A stretch of DNA of 64,000 bases. It comes from Mucilaginibacter phyllosphaerae (lineage in GTDB: Bacteria; Bacteroidota; Bacteroidia; Sphingobacteriales; Sphingobacteriaceae). Positions 17,963-26,681 of this stretch are shown in pieces. The stretch is from NCBI RefSeq assembly GCF_004378255.1, contig NZ_SNQG01000002.1, forward strand, positions 682,001 through 746,000. The letters run 5' to 3'. Under the pieces are notes generated by a model. That model ran no database searches. It was given only the letters and a program-made list of their open reading frames with translations, and was not told where the DNA came from. Each line of letters opens with the position of its first letter. Position 1 is the first letter of the stretch. The translations under genes were made by a program, and so were the position numbers.

Positions 17963-19483
17963 ATGAAGGTATTTGTAAAAAAATCTATTGAACAACTAAC
18001 CAACGCGGTTGACGCCGAAGGAAGCCTGAAGCGTACGCTTGGGGCAGGTAGCCTTATTGCGTTGGGTATCGGTGCAATTATTGGTGCCGGGCTGTTTGTA
18101 AGAACGGCCGCTGCTGCCGGCGAGCACGCCGGTTCTGCGGTAACCTTGTCATTTATTGTGGCTGCTATAGGTTGCGCTTTCGCGGGCCTTTGCTATGCAG
18201 AATTTGCTTCTATTATCCCTATTGCAGGTAGCGCTTACACCTACGCTTATGCTACCATGGGCGAAATTGTTGCCTGGATCATAGGTTGGGCGTTAATATT
18301 AGAATACGCACTGGGCGCGGCAACTGTATCCATCAGCTGGAGCGAGTATGCCAATAAGCTCCTCGGGGGCAGCATACCTTATGAGTGGTGCCACTCTCCA
18401 ATGGAATCTGTTATGGTAAACGGGCAAAGCGTACACGGTATTGCTAACCTGCCTGCCTTATTGATATTGGTTATCTTATCGCTTTTATTGATAAAAGGTA
18501 CGCAGGAATCTGCTACTGTAAACGGTATCATCGTATTTATTAAAGTAGCTATCGTATTGGTGTTTATAGCTATAGGCTGGCAGTTTATTAACCCGGCTAA
18601 CCATACGCCTTATCTTATACCTGCTAACGCACCGGATATTATCCAGCAAAATGGCAAACCGTATTCTTATGCGCCATTCTTCAACCATGGTTGGGGTGGT
18701 ATCATCAGTGGTGCCGGTGTGGTATTTTTTGCATTCATTGGTTTTGATGCGGTATCAACTGCGGCACAAGAGGCTAAAAACCCAAAACGCGATATGCCTA
18801 TCGGTATTTTAGGTTCGTTAGTGGTTTGTACCATCCTATACATCCTGTTTTCGTGGGTGTTAACGGGTGTTGCACCTTATACAGATTTTATGAAATCTGG
18901 TAAAGAGGCTTCTGTAGCTTACGCTATCAGTAACTACATGCACGGTTACGGCTGGTTATCAACTATGGTTACCGTAGCTATCCTGGCAGGTTTTTCATCA
19001 GTTATTTTGGTGATGTTAATGGGCCAGTCGAGGGTGTTCTACACCATGTCTACAGATGGTTTATTGCCTAAAGTGTTTTCAGATCTTCACCCAAAATTCC
19101 GTACGCCATACAAAAGCAACATGATCCTTTTTATATTTGTGGGCGCATTTGCTGCATTTGTACCGGGTAGCGTAGCGGGCGATCTAACTTCTATAGGTAC
19201 CTTGTTCGCTTTCATCCTGGTTTGTGTGGGTGTGATATTATTGCGCAAAACCGACCCTAACCTGCCTCGTCCGTTTAAAACCCCGCTTGTGCCATTAGTG
19301 CCAATTCTGGGTATCATTGTATGTGCCGGTATGATCGTTGGTTTACCACACGAAACGCAGATAAGCGCGTTGATCTGGATGGTAGCAGGTTTACTTATTT
19401 ACTTTGGTTACAGTAAAAAACACAGTAAACTGGGCAACGTATCAGATATATTGCCAAAGGCATCTGATTTCGAAAAACAGTAA
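17963..19483 (+). CDS. APC-family amino acid permease
   Basis: 506 aa with about 12-13 transmembrane helices. The N-terminal signature LIALGIGAIIGAGLFVRT is the conserved APC helix-1 substrate-binding segment, and FIGFDAVSTAAQEAKNPKRDMPIGI matches the helix-6/loop region of cationic amino acid (CAT/YfnA-like) transporters. Probably imports amino acids, perhaps cationic ones, by proton coupling across the inner membrane. Ends in a cytoplasmic tail. A strong terminator follows within 20 nt. Confidence 0.92.
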   Translation: MKVFVKKSIEQLTNAVDAEGSLKRTLGAGSLIALGIGAIIGAGLFVRTAAAAGEHAGSAVTLSFIVAAIGCAFAGLCYAEFASIIPIAGSAYTYAYATMGEIVAWIIGWALILEYALGAATVSISWSEYANKLLGGSIPYEWCHSPMESVMVNGQSVHGIANLPALLILVILSLLLIKGTQESATVNGIIVFIKVAIVLVFIAIGWQFINPANHTPYLIPANAPDIIQQNGKPYSYAPFFNHGWGGIISGAGVVFFAFIGFDAVSTAAQEAKNPKRDMPIGILGSLVVCTILYILFSWVLTGVAPYTDFMKSGKEASVAYAISNYMHGYGWLSTMVTVAILAGFSSVILVMLMGQSRVFYTMSTDGLLPKVFSDLHPKFRTPYKSNMILFIFVGAFAAFVPGSVAGDLTSIGTLFAFILVCVGVILLRKTDPNLPRPFKTPLVPLVPILGIIVCAGMIVGLPHETQISALIWMVAGLLIYFGYSKKHSKLGNVSDILPKASDFEKQ

Positions 19484-19501
19484 TTTAATCGTTACCATAT
19501 T

Positions 19502-19533
19502 AAAAAAGGTTCTGCATTTGCAGAACCTTTTTT
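19502..19533 (+). terminator. rho-independent terminator
   Basis: Stem GGTTCTGC/GCAGAACC (19508-19515, 19520-19527) with loop ATTT, extended by flanking A and T runs. It ends the permease transcript. Confidence 0.92.
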
Positions 19534-19556
19534 GGTTTAAAGCCTTTTGTAGTGGG

Positions 19557-20729
19557 ATGAAAGTGAACCGGATAATTTGGGTACTTGTTGTAATTGCCAT
19601 CATCAACTCTATGGGGTTTGGTATTATTATACCCCTGCTGTATCCTTATGGTAAAAAGTTTGGCGTTACCCAGCATACCATCGGCCTGCTTACCGCTGCA
19701 TTTTCCATTGCACAGTTTTTTGCCACGCCGGTTTTAGGGTCGCTGTCAGATAAGTTCGGGCGTAAACCCATTCTGGTTATCAGCCTCATCGGCACCTGCG
19801 CATCGTTCATTATTTTCGGCCTTGCGAATAGCATAATTGTACTTTTTATTGCGCGCATACTGGATGGTTTAACCGGAGGTAACATCTCTGTAGCCCAGGC
19901 TATGATCTCTGATATCTCATCGCCGCAGGAAAGGGCCAAAAACTTTGGGATACTGGGCTCGGCATTTGGGTTTGGCTTTGTAATAGGGCCTGCCGTAGGC
20001 GGTTTACTCAGCAGGTTTGGTATGCAGGTGCCGTTCTTTTTTGCGGCTGGTATTGCCATGATAGGGGTGCTATTAACCCTGTTCTTTTTAAAGGAAACCA
20101 ACCAAAATAAGGGCGCCGGCAAAACAGATCAGGATCATAAATTCAGCTTTAAGGCTTTATATACCGTGTTAAAAAAGCCGGTTATCGGCACCGCAATTTT
20201 TACCGGTTTTTTGCTTACCATGGCGCAGTTTACCATGATCATCGGTTTCCAAACATTTGGTGTGGATGAATTAAAGCTTACCCCAACGCAGATAGGCCTG
20301 TTTTATGGCGGCTTTGGCATTACCGGTATTTTAATGCAGATGCTGGTGCCGGCGGTTAAAAAGGTGATCTCATCGCAGGCCGTAATATTGTTGATATCTA
20401 CCATTTGCTGCCTGGGGATGATGATACTGGCCGGCTTTGCCACCGGGCTGGTGCTGTTTGCGGTTTCGATAGGCATCTATGGCTTGTTCAACGGCTTGCG
20501 CAACCCCATGCTGAATGCTATAATAGCCGACCATAACGAGGGGAACGAAAAAGGCGAGGTGATGGGTGTAAACCAATCGTACGCATCCATCGGGCAAACC
20601 TTTGGGCCGGTTACTGCGGGCTTAATAACGGCTATATCTATACATAGTATTTTCTTTTTATCATCTTTATATATTTTAATTGCACTTTTGTTTAGTATTC
20701 GTTTAATAAGTAAAGAAAAACAATCCTAA
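19557..20729 (+). CDS. MFS drug-efflux-type transporter
   Basis: 390 aa from ATG 19557. A longer in-frame ORF starts upstream but runs through the permease end and its terminator, so it was rejected. Twelve hydrophobic helices; motif A GSLSDKFGRKP in loop 2-3 and motif C-like GFGFVIGPAVGG in helix 5 place it in the DHA1 (12-TM, TetA-like) drug/proton antiporter family. Substrate not predictable. Four nucleotides separate its stop from marC, so the two are probably co-transcribed. Confidence 0.9.
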   Translation: MKVNRIIWVLVVIAIINSMGFGIIIPLLYPYGKKFGVTQHTIGLLTAAFSIAQFFATPVLGSLSDKFGRKPILVISLIGTCASFIIFGLANSIIVLFIARILDGLTGGNISVAQAMISDISSPQERAKNFGILGSAFGFGFVIGPAVGGLLSRFGMQVPFFFAAGIAMIGVLLTLFFLKETNQNKGAGKTDQDHKFSFKALYTVLKKPVIGTAIFTGFLLTMAQFTMIIGFQTFGVDELKLTPTQIGLFYGGFGITGILMQMLVPAVKKVISSQAVILLISTICCLGMMILAGFATGLVLFAVSIGIYGLFNGLRNPMLNAIIADHNEGNEKGEVMGVNQSYASIGQTFGPVTAGLITAISIHSIFFLSSLYILIALLFSIRLISKEKQS

Positions 20730-20733
20730 GCTT

Positions 20734-21306
20734 ATGCATCCACTGATCTTTAAAGAGGTATTATCCGTAACGATGATCCTTTTTGCCATTATCGATATTC
20801 TCGGCGCCATCCCGGTGATTATACAGCTACGCCAAAAGGTAGGGCATATCGAATCGGAGAAGGCCAGTATAGCGGTATTGGTTTTAATGATAGGTTTCTT
20901 GTTTGCAGGGGATGAATTATTGGCTGTGATAGGCTTGGACATCTCGTCATTCGCTATAGCGGGTTCTATTGTAATATTTATCATCGCATTGGAAATGATA
21001 TTGGGAGTGAGCTTTTTTAAAGAAGAAGAAATGCCTCAGGCGGCCTCTATTGTGCCGTTGGCATTCCCGCTGATAGCCGGTGCCGGCACCATGACAACCC
21101 TATTATCACTTAAATCACAATATCAAACCCAAAACATCATCGTAGGCATTATCCTAAATACTTCATTTGTTTACCTGGTGCTTAAAAATGTAAAATGGCT
21201 GGAAAAACTATTGGGTAAAACCGGCCTGCACATCCTGCGTAAAGCTTTCGGGGTTATTTTGTTAGCTATCGCAATAAAGTTGTTTAGGAGTAATTCGGGT
21301 TTGTAG
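20734..21306 (+). CDS. MarC family integral membrane protein
   Basis: 190 aa, six hydrophobic segments. IDILGAIPVI in helix 1 and IVPLAFPLIAGAGTMTTLLSL in the second half are MarC (UPF0056) hallmarks, arranged as an inverted repeat. Function of the family is unknown; the old link to multiple antibiotic resistance was withdrawn. It follows the MFS gene by 4 nt. Confidence 0.92.
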   Translation: MHPLIFKEVLSVTMILFAIIDILGAIPVIIQLRQKVGHIESEKASIAVLVLMIGFLFAGDELLAVIGLDISSFAIAGSIVIFIIALEMILGVSFFKEEEMPQAASIVPLAFPLIAGAGTMTTLLSLKSQYQTQNIIVGIILNTSFVYLVLKNVKWLEKLLGKTGLHILRKAFGVILLAIAIKLFRSNSGL

Positions 21307-21317
21307 GTAGCGTCCAA

Positions 21318-21470
21318 TTACTGGTCCAGGTTTAGCATAGCGTAACCTGGACCGGTAATCAGGTAAGCTTTCAGCTTACGCAAGCAGAATGCTTGCCCAT
21401 GCCATACCACGAGATACGCTACGCTAATCTCGCGGCAGCAGATGTTTGAATTAACAGAATTGCTATCTCT
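21318..21470. repeat. multi-hairpin intergenic element, copy 1
   Basis: Four hairpins in a row. H1 has a 15-bp stem with one wobble (21318-21358, loop TAGCATAGCGT). H2 and H3 are GTAAGCT/AGCTTAC and GCAAGC/GCTTGC, inside a 36-nt block at 21362-21397. H4 is CGAGAT/ATCTCG with loop ACGCTACGCTA (21410-21432). An 18-nt unit follows at 21453-21470. The 36-nt block and the 18-nt unit recur exactly, reverse-complemented, at 33335-33370 and 33439-33456. No ORF is present. Confidence 0.85.
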
Positions 21471-21539
21471 TATTCTGAAAATTCTTAAATTCTACAAATT
21501 CTGATCAAAATAGTATTTTAGCAAATAAACTAAAAACCA

Positions 21540-22529
21540 ATGACCTACCTGCCATCTTCTGGAAGATATGATAAAATGCAATATCGCCGCTGCGGAAAAA
21601 GCGGTGTAAAATTACCGGCTATTTCACTGGGCCTGTGGCACAACTTTGGCCATGTGGATGTGATGGAAAACTATCGCAAGATCCTGCACCTGGCGTTTGA
21701 CAGCGGCATTACCCACTTTGATCTGGCGAATAATTACGGCCCCCCGCCGGGCAGCGCCGAAACTAATTTTGGTAAGATCCTAAAGGAAGATTTTGCCGGC
21801 TACCGCGATGAAATGATCATCAGCAGCAAAGCCGGTTATACTATGTGGGATGGCCCCTATGGCGACTGGGGATCTAAAAAATACCTGGTATCCAGTCTGG
21901 ATCAAAGCCTTAAACGCATGGGGCTGGATTATGTGGATATATTTTACCATCACCGCCCGGACCCGGAAACGCCGCTGGAAGAAACCATGAGCGCATTAGA
22001 CCTGATCGTTCGGCAAGGTAAGGCCTTATATGTAGGCCTGTCTAACTACAACGCACCGCAGGCAGATGCAGCTATTGCTATATTAAAGCAACTGGGTACA
22101 CCTTGTTTGATCCATCAGCCTAAATACTCGATGTTTGTGCGCGATGCCGAAGCCGGTTTGCTGGATGTGCTGGAAAAAGACGGCGTAGGTTGCATCCCGT
22201 TCTCGCCATTGGCACAAGGCCTGTTAACCAATAAATATTTACATGGCATCCCGCAGGATTCCCGCGCGGCAAAATCAACCGGCTTTTTACAGGAAAGCCA
22301 GGTAACTGAGGAAGTTATCGGCAAGATCAAAAAACTAAATACCCTGGCCGAACAGCGCAGCCAAACACTTGCCCAAATGGCCCTGGCGTGGCTGCTTAAA
22401 GATAACCGGGTAACCTCGGTGCTGATTGGTGCGAGTAAACCCGAGCAACTGGCTGATTCTCTAAAAGCTTTAAATAATCTTAATTTTTCATCAGAGGAAT
22501 TAGAAAAAATAGAGCAGATCCTGAAATAA
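21540..22529 (+). CDS. aldo/keto reductase, YghZ/L-glyceraldehyde-3-phosphate reductase-like
   Basis: 329 aa TIM-barrel oxidoreductase. The catalytic tetrad is Asp61 (FDLANNYG), Tyr66, Lys97 (SSKAGY) and His138 (DIFYHHRPD). The stretch GYTMWDGPYGDWGSKKYL and the C-terminal LIGASKPEQL NADPH-binding segment are close to the YghZ/GprA subgroup, which reduces L-glyceraldehyde 3-phosphate and small aldehydes in the cytoplasm. Monocistronic, ended by a strong terminator. Confidence 0.92.
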   Translation: MTYLPSSGRYDKMQYRRCGKSGVKLPAISLGLWHNFGHVDVMENYRKILHLAFDSGITHFDLANNYGPPPGSAETNFGKILKEDFAGYRDEMIISSKAGYTMWDGPYGDWGSKKYLVSSLDQSLKRMGLDYVDIFYHHRPDPETPLEETMSALDLIVRQGKALYVGLSNYNAPQADAAIAILKQLGTPCLIHQPKYSMFVRDAEAGLLDVLEKDGVGCIPFSPLAQGLLTNKYLHGIPQDSRAAKSTGFLQESQVTEEVIGKIKKLNTLAEQRSQTLAQMALAWLLKDNRVTSVLIGASKPEQLADSLKALNNLNFSSEELEKIEQILK

Positions 22530-22549
22530 GTATCTGCCGCTTAACTATC

Positions 22550-22584
22550 AAAAAGGCGTATTTAGAAATAAATATGCCTTTTTG
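22550..22584 (+). terminator. rho-independent terminator with GAAA loop
   Basis: 15-bp stem (one G-T wobble) AAAAAGGCGTATTTA / TAAATATGCCTTTTT closed by a GAAA tetraloop. Ends the aldo/keto reductase transcript. Confidence 0.93.
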
Positions 22585-22622
22585 TTTAACAAACATTAAC
22601 ATCGGTATCTAAAATCTTTATT

Positions 22623-22631
22623 TATCTTTTG
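22623..22631 (+). promoter_or_regulatory. near-consensus -7 box
   Basis: TATCTTTTG, one T longer than TAnnTTTG, lies 15 nt before ATG 22647. It contains the TTG that would be an alternative, longer start. Confidence 0.4.
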
Positions 22632-22646
22632 CCCAAATCCGTTTGC

Positions 22647-25106
22647 ATGAAGCCATTTCTCCTGTTTGCCTTATTTCTGCTCATTACATCAACGCTTTTT
22701 GCCCAGGATATTATTATTAGCGGTAAAATAATAGATGCTGCAGGCCATGCCGTTCCGTTTGCTACGGTTTATGTTAAAAACAGCAGCAGGGGTACATCTG
22801 CCAACAGCGAGGGAGGCTACACCTTAACTTTAAAAACCGGCCAGTATGATGTGCAGTATCGGGCAATGGGCTATAAACAGCAAAACCGCAAGGTTGAATT
22901 GAAGAACGACCAAACTATCAATGTTGTATTAAATGCCGAAGATTATCAATTAAAAGAAGTGGCCATCCGCGCGGGCGCCGAAGACCCTGCTTATGCCATC
23001 ATCCGCAAGGCGATAAAAAAGCGTAAAACCTATCTGAACGAGGTTAACGCCTACACCTGCGAGGTGTATATTAAGGGCTTGCAAAAGCTGCTGGGTGCCC
23101 CAAAAAAATTCCTGGGCTTTGATGTACAAAAAATGGCCCGCGAAAACGGTCTCGATTCCAACCGCAGGGGGATCATCTACCTGTCGGAATCGCAGTCTAA
23201 ATTCAGTTTTGAACGGCCGGATAAAGTACATGAGGAAATGATCTCGTCTAAGTTTTCGGGTAGTAACCGGGCATTCAGTTTTAACCGTGTATCTGATATG
23301 CGGGTAAATTTTTATGAAAACCTGCAGGTATGGGAAGGCCTTAGCAATCGCCCGCTGATATCGCCCATTGCAGATAATGCGTTAGCTTATTACCAATACA
23401 AATATTTAGGTTTTACCGTTGAAAATGGCGAAACGATCAACAAGATCCAGGTGATACCCCGCAACCCTTACGCCCCATGTTTTAGCGGCTACATTTATAT
23501 TATGGATGATAGCTGGCGCATGCAAAGCCTGGGGCTGTACATCACCAAAAAATCAAACATCAACTTTGTAGATACCCTGAAAGTTAACCAGCAGTTTTTC
23601 CCTGTAAGCGATAAGGCCTGGATGCCCGCTTCCCTCAAATTTGAATTTACCGGCGGCCTGTTCGGCTTTAAATTTGGCGGTTACTTCATATCTATTTATA
23701 AAGACTATGATATTGAGCCCAAACTGGATAAAAACCAGTTTAAAGAGGTACTGCGCATTACCCGGGGTGTAAACAAAAAAGATTCGGCCTACTGGGAACA
23801 GCAAAGGCCCATCCCACTGACAGCGGAGGAAAAAACCGACTATCAAAAGAAGGCCGTACTGGCTGCCAAACGCGAATCAAAGCCCTATCTGGATTCGCTG
23901 GATAAGGTGAATAATCAATTTAGTATTGGCAAATTCCTGTTGGGCGGCTACCGCCATCGCAACCGGTTCGATCACGAATATTACAACTTCAATTCGCTTT
24001 TAAGTTCGGTTACTTATAACACGGTAGAAGGCTTGGCTTTGGGCTACGGCGGCTCGTTCACCAAGCAGATAGACAGTTTAAATAACCGTTATTTCAATGT
24101 TTACGGCAAGGTGCGCTATGGTTTTTCTAATAAACTATTTAATGCCACAGGCGGTATCACTATGCCTTTAGGATCTGCCACGTTGAGCCTGGCAGGCGGA
24201 AGTGATGTGATTGACCTGAACAACCACGAACCGATCAGCGCGTTCATGAACACCGCCTACACGCTTTTAAACAGGCAAAATTTCGAGAAGTTTTATCAAA
24301 AGCAATATGCTTCGGCTACCATATCTAAACGCATTTATGGCGGCTGGCAGGCAAGTGCTGGCGCCGAATGGGCAAACCGCAAATACCTTTCTAATACAAC
24401 AGATTACAGTTTCTTTCATCCTAAAAGGCACCAGTTCACTACCAACAACCCGCTTTCGCCCAATGTGGATGCACCCTTGTTCCCCGAGAATCAATCGTTT
24501 AAACTGAGCGTGCGCACTACTTATGATTTTAGTAACCGTTATGAAACTTACCCTACCGGCAGGCGCTACATCCCTTCCAAATACCCAACCTTGGGGTTAA
24601 CGTTTGTAAAGGCGGTTAAAAATGTATTTGGTTCTGATGCCGATTATAACCTGTTATCTGCAGATCTGTCTAAATCCGAGATCCCGATGGGCTTTTACGG
24701 TAAAACCTCGTTTTACATTGGCGCGGGTAAATTCTTCAATACCAAAAATATTTACTACACCGATTACAGGCATTTTAGCGGCAATCAGGTACTGTTTTAC
24801 CAGGGCGGCCTCAGCAAGTTCCTGCTGTTAGATTACTATCAGTTCAGCACCGGCGATAAGTATCTGGAAGGTCACTTAGAGCATAACTTTAGCGGGTTGC
24901 TCACCAACATGATCCCGCTTATCCGTAACCTCAAATTACAGGAAATCATCAATATAAATTACCTCAGCACCCCAACCCTAAAAAACTACACCGAACTGGG
25001 CGTAGGCTTCCAAACCAATATCGGGCTTAGGGTGATGTACGGTACATCGTTCAACAACAAATTTGGCGGGGTTAACCAGGCGATAAGGATTGGGATGAGT
25101 TTTTAG
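22647..25106 (+). CDS. outer-membrane protein: CarboxypepD_reg-like + DUF5686
   Basis: 819 aa from ATG 22647; an upstream TTG lies within the promoter. Signal peptide ends at LFAQ (residue about 20). A CarboxypepD_reg-like beta-sandwich follows (about 21-105; ISGKIIDAAGHAVPFATVYV). The remainder is DUF5686, with a conserved early part (AYAIIRKAIKKRKTYLNEVNAYTCEVYIKG) and a C-terminal half of amphipathic strands ending in a terminal Phe (GMSF), as expected for a beta-barrel. Function unknown; the family is widespread in the Bacteroidota outer membrane. Its stop overlaps the stop of the convergent nucleotidyltransferase gene. Confidence 0.88.
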   Translation: MKPFLLFALFLLITSTLFAQDIIISGKIIDAAGHAVPFATVYVKNSSRGTSANSEGGYTLTLKTGQYDVQYRAMGYKQQNRKVELKNDQTINVVLNAEDYQLKEVAIRAGAEDPAYAIIRKAIKKRKTYLNEVNAYTCEVYIKGLQKLLGAPKKFLGFDVQKMARENGLDSNRRGIIYLSESQSKFSFERPDKVHEEMISSKFSGSNRAFSFNRVSDMRVNFYENLQVWEGLSNRPLISPIADNALAYYQYKYLGFTVENGETINKIQVIPRNPYAPCFSGYIYIMDDSWRMQSLGLYITKKSNINFVDTLKVNQQFFPVSDKAWMPASLKFEFTGGLFGFKFGGYFISIYKDYDIEPKLDKNQFKEVLRITRGVNKKDSAYWEQQRPIPLTAEEKTDYQKKAVLAAKRESKPYLDSLDKVNNQFSIGKFLLGGYRHRNRFDHEYYNFNSLLSSVTYNTVEGLALGYGGSFTKQIDSLNNRYFNVYGKVRYGFSNKLFNATGGITMPLGSATLSLAGGSDVIDLNNHEPISAFMNTAYTLLNRQNFEKFYQKQYASATISKRIYGGWQASAGAEWANRKYLSNTTDYSFFHPKRHQFTTNNPLSPNVDAPLFPENQSFKLSVRTTYDFSNRYETYPTGRRYIPSKYPTLGLTFVKAVKNVFGSDADYNLLSADLSKSEIPMGFYGKTSFYIGAGKFFNTKNIYYTDYRHFSGNQVLFYQGGLSKFLLLDYYQFSTGDKYLEGHLEHNFSGLLTNMIPLIRNLKLQEIININYLSTPTLKNYTELGVGFQTNIGLRVMYGTSFNNKFGGVNQAIRIGMSF

Positions 25107-25423
25107 GGCGATGAATAAGGAACCGAAGTAAATAAGTCTACTCCAACCCTATCCAAATGGCTAAGTATATCTTTATTAGTTACATGATGGTATATAGCAA
25201 CATCAAACTGATAAGGCAGAAGGAGATCATCTAATTCATTCATTATTTGTGTTAGATGATACAGATCAAGTTCATTTCCTTTAAGCATGATATCAATATC
25301 AGATGATGATTTATAATTGCCTTTCGCTCTTGATCCATATAAATATGCAGCTTTTATAGCAGGGAATTGCCTCAAAACCTTAGTTATACTGGTCAAATTC
25401 TTACTTGATAACCCGTACTTCAT
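25103..25423 (-). CDS. MNT-type nucleotidyltransferase (antitoxin of HEPN/MNT pair)
   Basis: 106 aa. The minimal nucleotidyltransferase signature is complete: GSRAKGNYKSSSDIDI with Gly30-Ser31 and metal-binding Asp42 and Asp44, and a third acidic residue in FDVAIY. In HEPN/MNT modules such proteins neutralise the HEPN RNase, in studied cases by adenylylating it. It overlaps the HEPN gene by 4 nt. The 4-nt stop overlap with the convergent DUF5686 gene leaves no room for a terminator. Confidence 0.9.
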   Translation of the reverse strand: MKYGLSSKNLTSITKVLRQFPAIKAAYLYGSRAKGNYKSSSDIDIMLKGNELDLYHLTQIMNELDDLLLPYQFDVAIYHHVTNKDILSHLDRVGVDLFTSVPYSSP

Positions 25424-25854
25424 GCTTTAAATAAATCATTCTGGGTACCCGACCTAAGACTTTCTAATTTTGATTCCAAAGTTTTGAATTCGTCAAAATA
25501 ATTATTCAATATGGCAGAAACAATCTCATCGGCTGTATCTTCATTGTAAGAATGCGAAGTTAAATTCCTGCTTTGCAACATCTGCATCCAACTATCCCCA
25601 TTAACTATTAATTCAGATTTAAAGGCTTCTCTTATCACATCTCTCGATCCGATTATATTTGTTATACCTTGATATTCTAAATAATCTTTAAGCGTATTCC
25701 AGGCTAATTCATAAGTGTATTCAAAAGCTTTTATTAACCCTTGCTCTTCAAGTTCTGATAGATCCCCCTTCAAAATAAATTTTTCTAACTGGTTTAATGC
25801 TTTACGGTAATTAGAAAATCTTTGAATCCAGCGAATATCTTTTTTTGAAGTCAT
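25420..25854 (-). CDS. HEPN-domain toxin (HI0074-like substrate-binding subunit)
   Basis: 144 aa, all-helical HI0074-type HEPN domain. The RNase motif R-x4-H is present as Arg96-NLTS-His101, so the toxin is likely active. Transcribed first, with the MNT gene overlapping its end by 4 nt: the canonical type VII-like order. Local DNA is more AT-rich than the flanking housekeeping genes, in keeping with a mobile defence or addiction module. Confidence 0.9.
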   Translation of the reverse strand: MTSKKDIRWIQRFSNYRKALNQLEKFILKGDLSELEEQGLIKAFEYTYELAWNTLKDYLEYQGITNIIGSRDVIREAFKSELIVNGDSWMQMLQSRNLTSHSYNEDTADEIVSAILNNYFDEFKTLESKLESLRSGTQNDLFKA

Positions 25855-25970
25855 AACTTATAATTATACAATGTGCTAATTTACACTATAAACTAATAAG
25901 CTGACTTGGTTTAAACTATTTTTTAAAACGCATACCACAATTAATCGTAACAAAGCATAAAACTTTTCGT

Positions 25971-25978
25971 TAAATTTG
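25971..25978 (+). promoter_or_regulatory. -7 box of the VapC-type operon
   Basis: TAAATTTG, identical to the -7 box of the RelE operon, lies 14 nt before ATG 25993. No clear -33 TTG. Confidence 0.5.
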
Positions 25979-25992
25979 TTTAACAACAAAAC

Positions 25993-26184
25993 ATGGCCAT
26001 GGTATTAGTATTAAAAAAGGGCGCCAGTAAAGAAGACATTGAAGCGATAGATAAAATTCTTTACAAAGAAAAAAGTAAAGGCGGATTCGATGCGAAAAAA
26101 TATAATGGTATAATTCCTGATTTGGAAGACGGTATGGAAGCTCAAAAAAAAATGAGAAATGAGTGGAAAAGAGATATTGATTGA
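25993..26184 (+). CDS. antitoxin of a PIN-domain toxin
   Basis: 63 aa, rich in Lys and Glu. No DNA-binding domain is obvious. The C-terminal part (KKYNGIIPDLEDGMEAQKKM followed by RNEW) resembles the toxin-wrapping tails of small Bacteroidota antitoxins paired with PIN toxins. Its end overlaps the toxin start by 26 nt, suggesting translational coupling. Family assignment rests mostly on this context. Confidence 0.75.
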   Translation: MAMVLVLKKGASKEDIEAIDKILYKEKSKGGFDAKKYNGIIPDLEDGMEAQKKMRNEWKRDID

Positions 26185-26557
26185 TACCAATATTGTAATT
26201 TACCTCTTAAGAGGAAGTCAAGAGCTACAAGACTACTTACAAGGAAAAGAATTATATATATCATTTATATCTGAACTGGAATTGTTAGGTTATAAATCGA
26301 TTACACAAAAACACGAGGCTGAACTACTTAATTTTTTAAATGATTGCTCTATAATTCAAATGAGTAATGCAATCAAAGAAAATTATATTGGCTTAACAAG
26401 AAAATACAAAATTGAGTTACCAGATGCTTTAATAGCTGCAACATCGTTAACTTTAAACATACCATTTATAACTGCTGATAAGGGCTTCCAAAAGATTAAT
26501 GATATAAACCTTGTCCTTTATCATGACGGAATTAACCTTACGGCTTCTAAAAAATAG
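26159..26557 (+). CDS. VapC-like PIN-domain ribonuclease toxin
   Basis: 132 aa. Acidic PIN catalytic residues can be placed at Asp9 (LIDTN), Glu39 (ISEL), Asp89 (LPDALIAATS) and Asp107 (TADKGF), all intact. VapC toxins cleave tRNA or rRNA; the target here is unknown. The ATG at 26159 is preferred because it puts LIDTN at the normal distance from the N-terminus. AT-rich compared with guaA just downstream. Confidence 0.9.
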   Translation: MSGKEILIDTNIVIYLLRGSQELQDYLQGKELYISFISELELLGYKSITQKHEAELLNFLNDCSIIQMSNAIKENYIGLTRKYKIELPDALIAATSLTLNIPFITADKGFQKINDINLVLYHDGINLTASKK

Positions 26558-26670
26558 GATAAATAAAAAGTTAATCAAAATATTATAGTCTTTAACGGGC
26601 TTATACAGATATCCCGTAACTATAACGCTAAGTTTTGACTTTTTACTTTTGAATTTTGCCTTTGCAATCC

Positions 26671-26678
26671 TATCTTTG
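26671..26678 (+). promoter_or_regulatory. guaA -7 promoter box abutting the start codon
   Basis: TATCTTTG, a perfect TAnnTTTG, ends only 3 nt before the guaA ATG at 26682. Transcription would begin at or very near the A of ATG. No purine-riboswitch-like structure fits in the 124 bp upstream. Confidence 0.6.
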
Positions 26679-26681
26679 CCC

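Noticed and set aside
19404..19556. 51-codon N-terminal extension of the MFS transporter
   Set aside because: It overlaps the permease end and its terminator and adds no signal or helix. The ATG at 19557 places the first TM helix normally.
26558..26681. Possible purine riboswitch before guaA
   Set aside because: No conserved junction sequences are visible, and the -7 box lies 3 nt before the ATG, so there is no leader to hold one.
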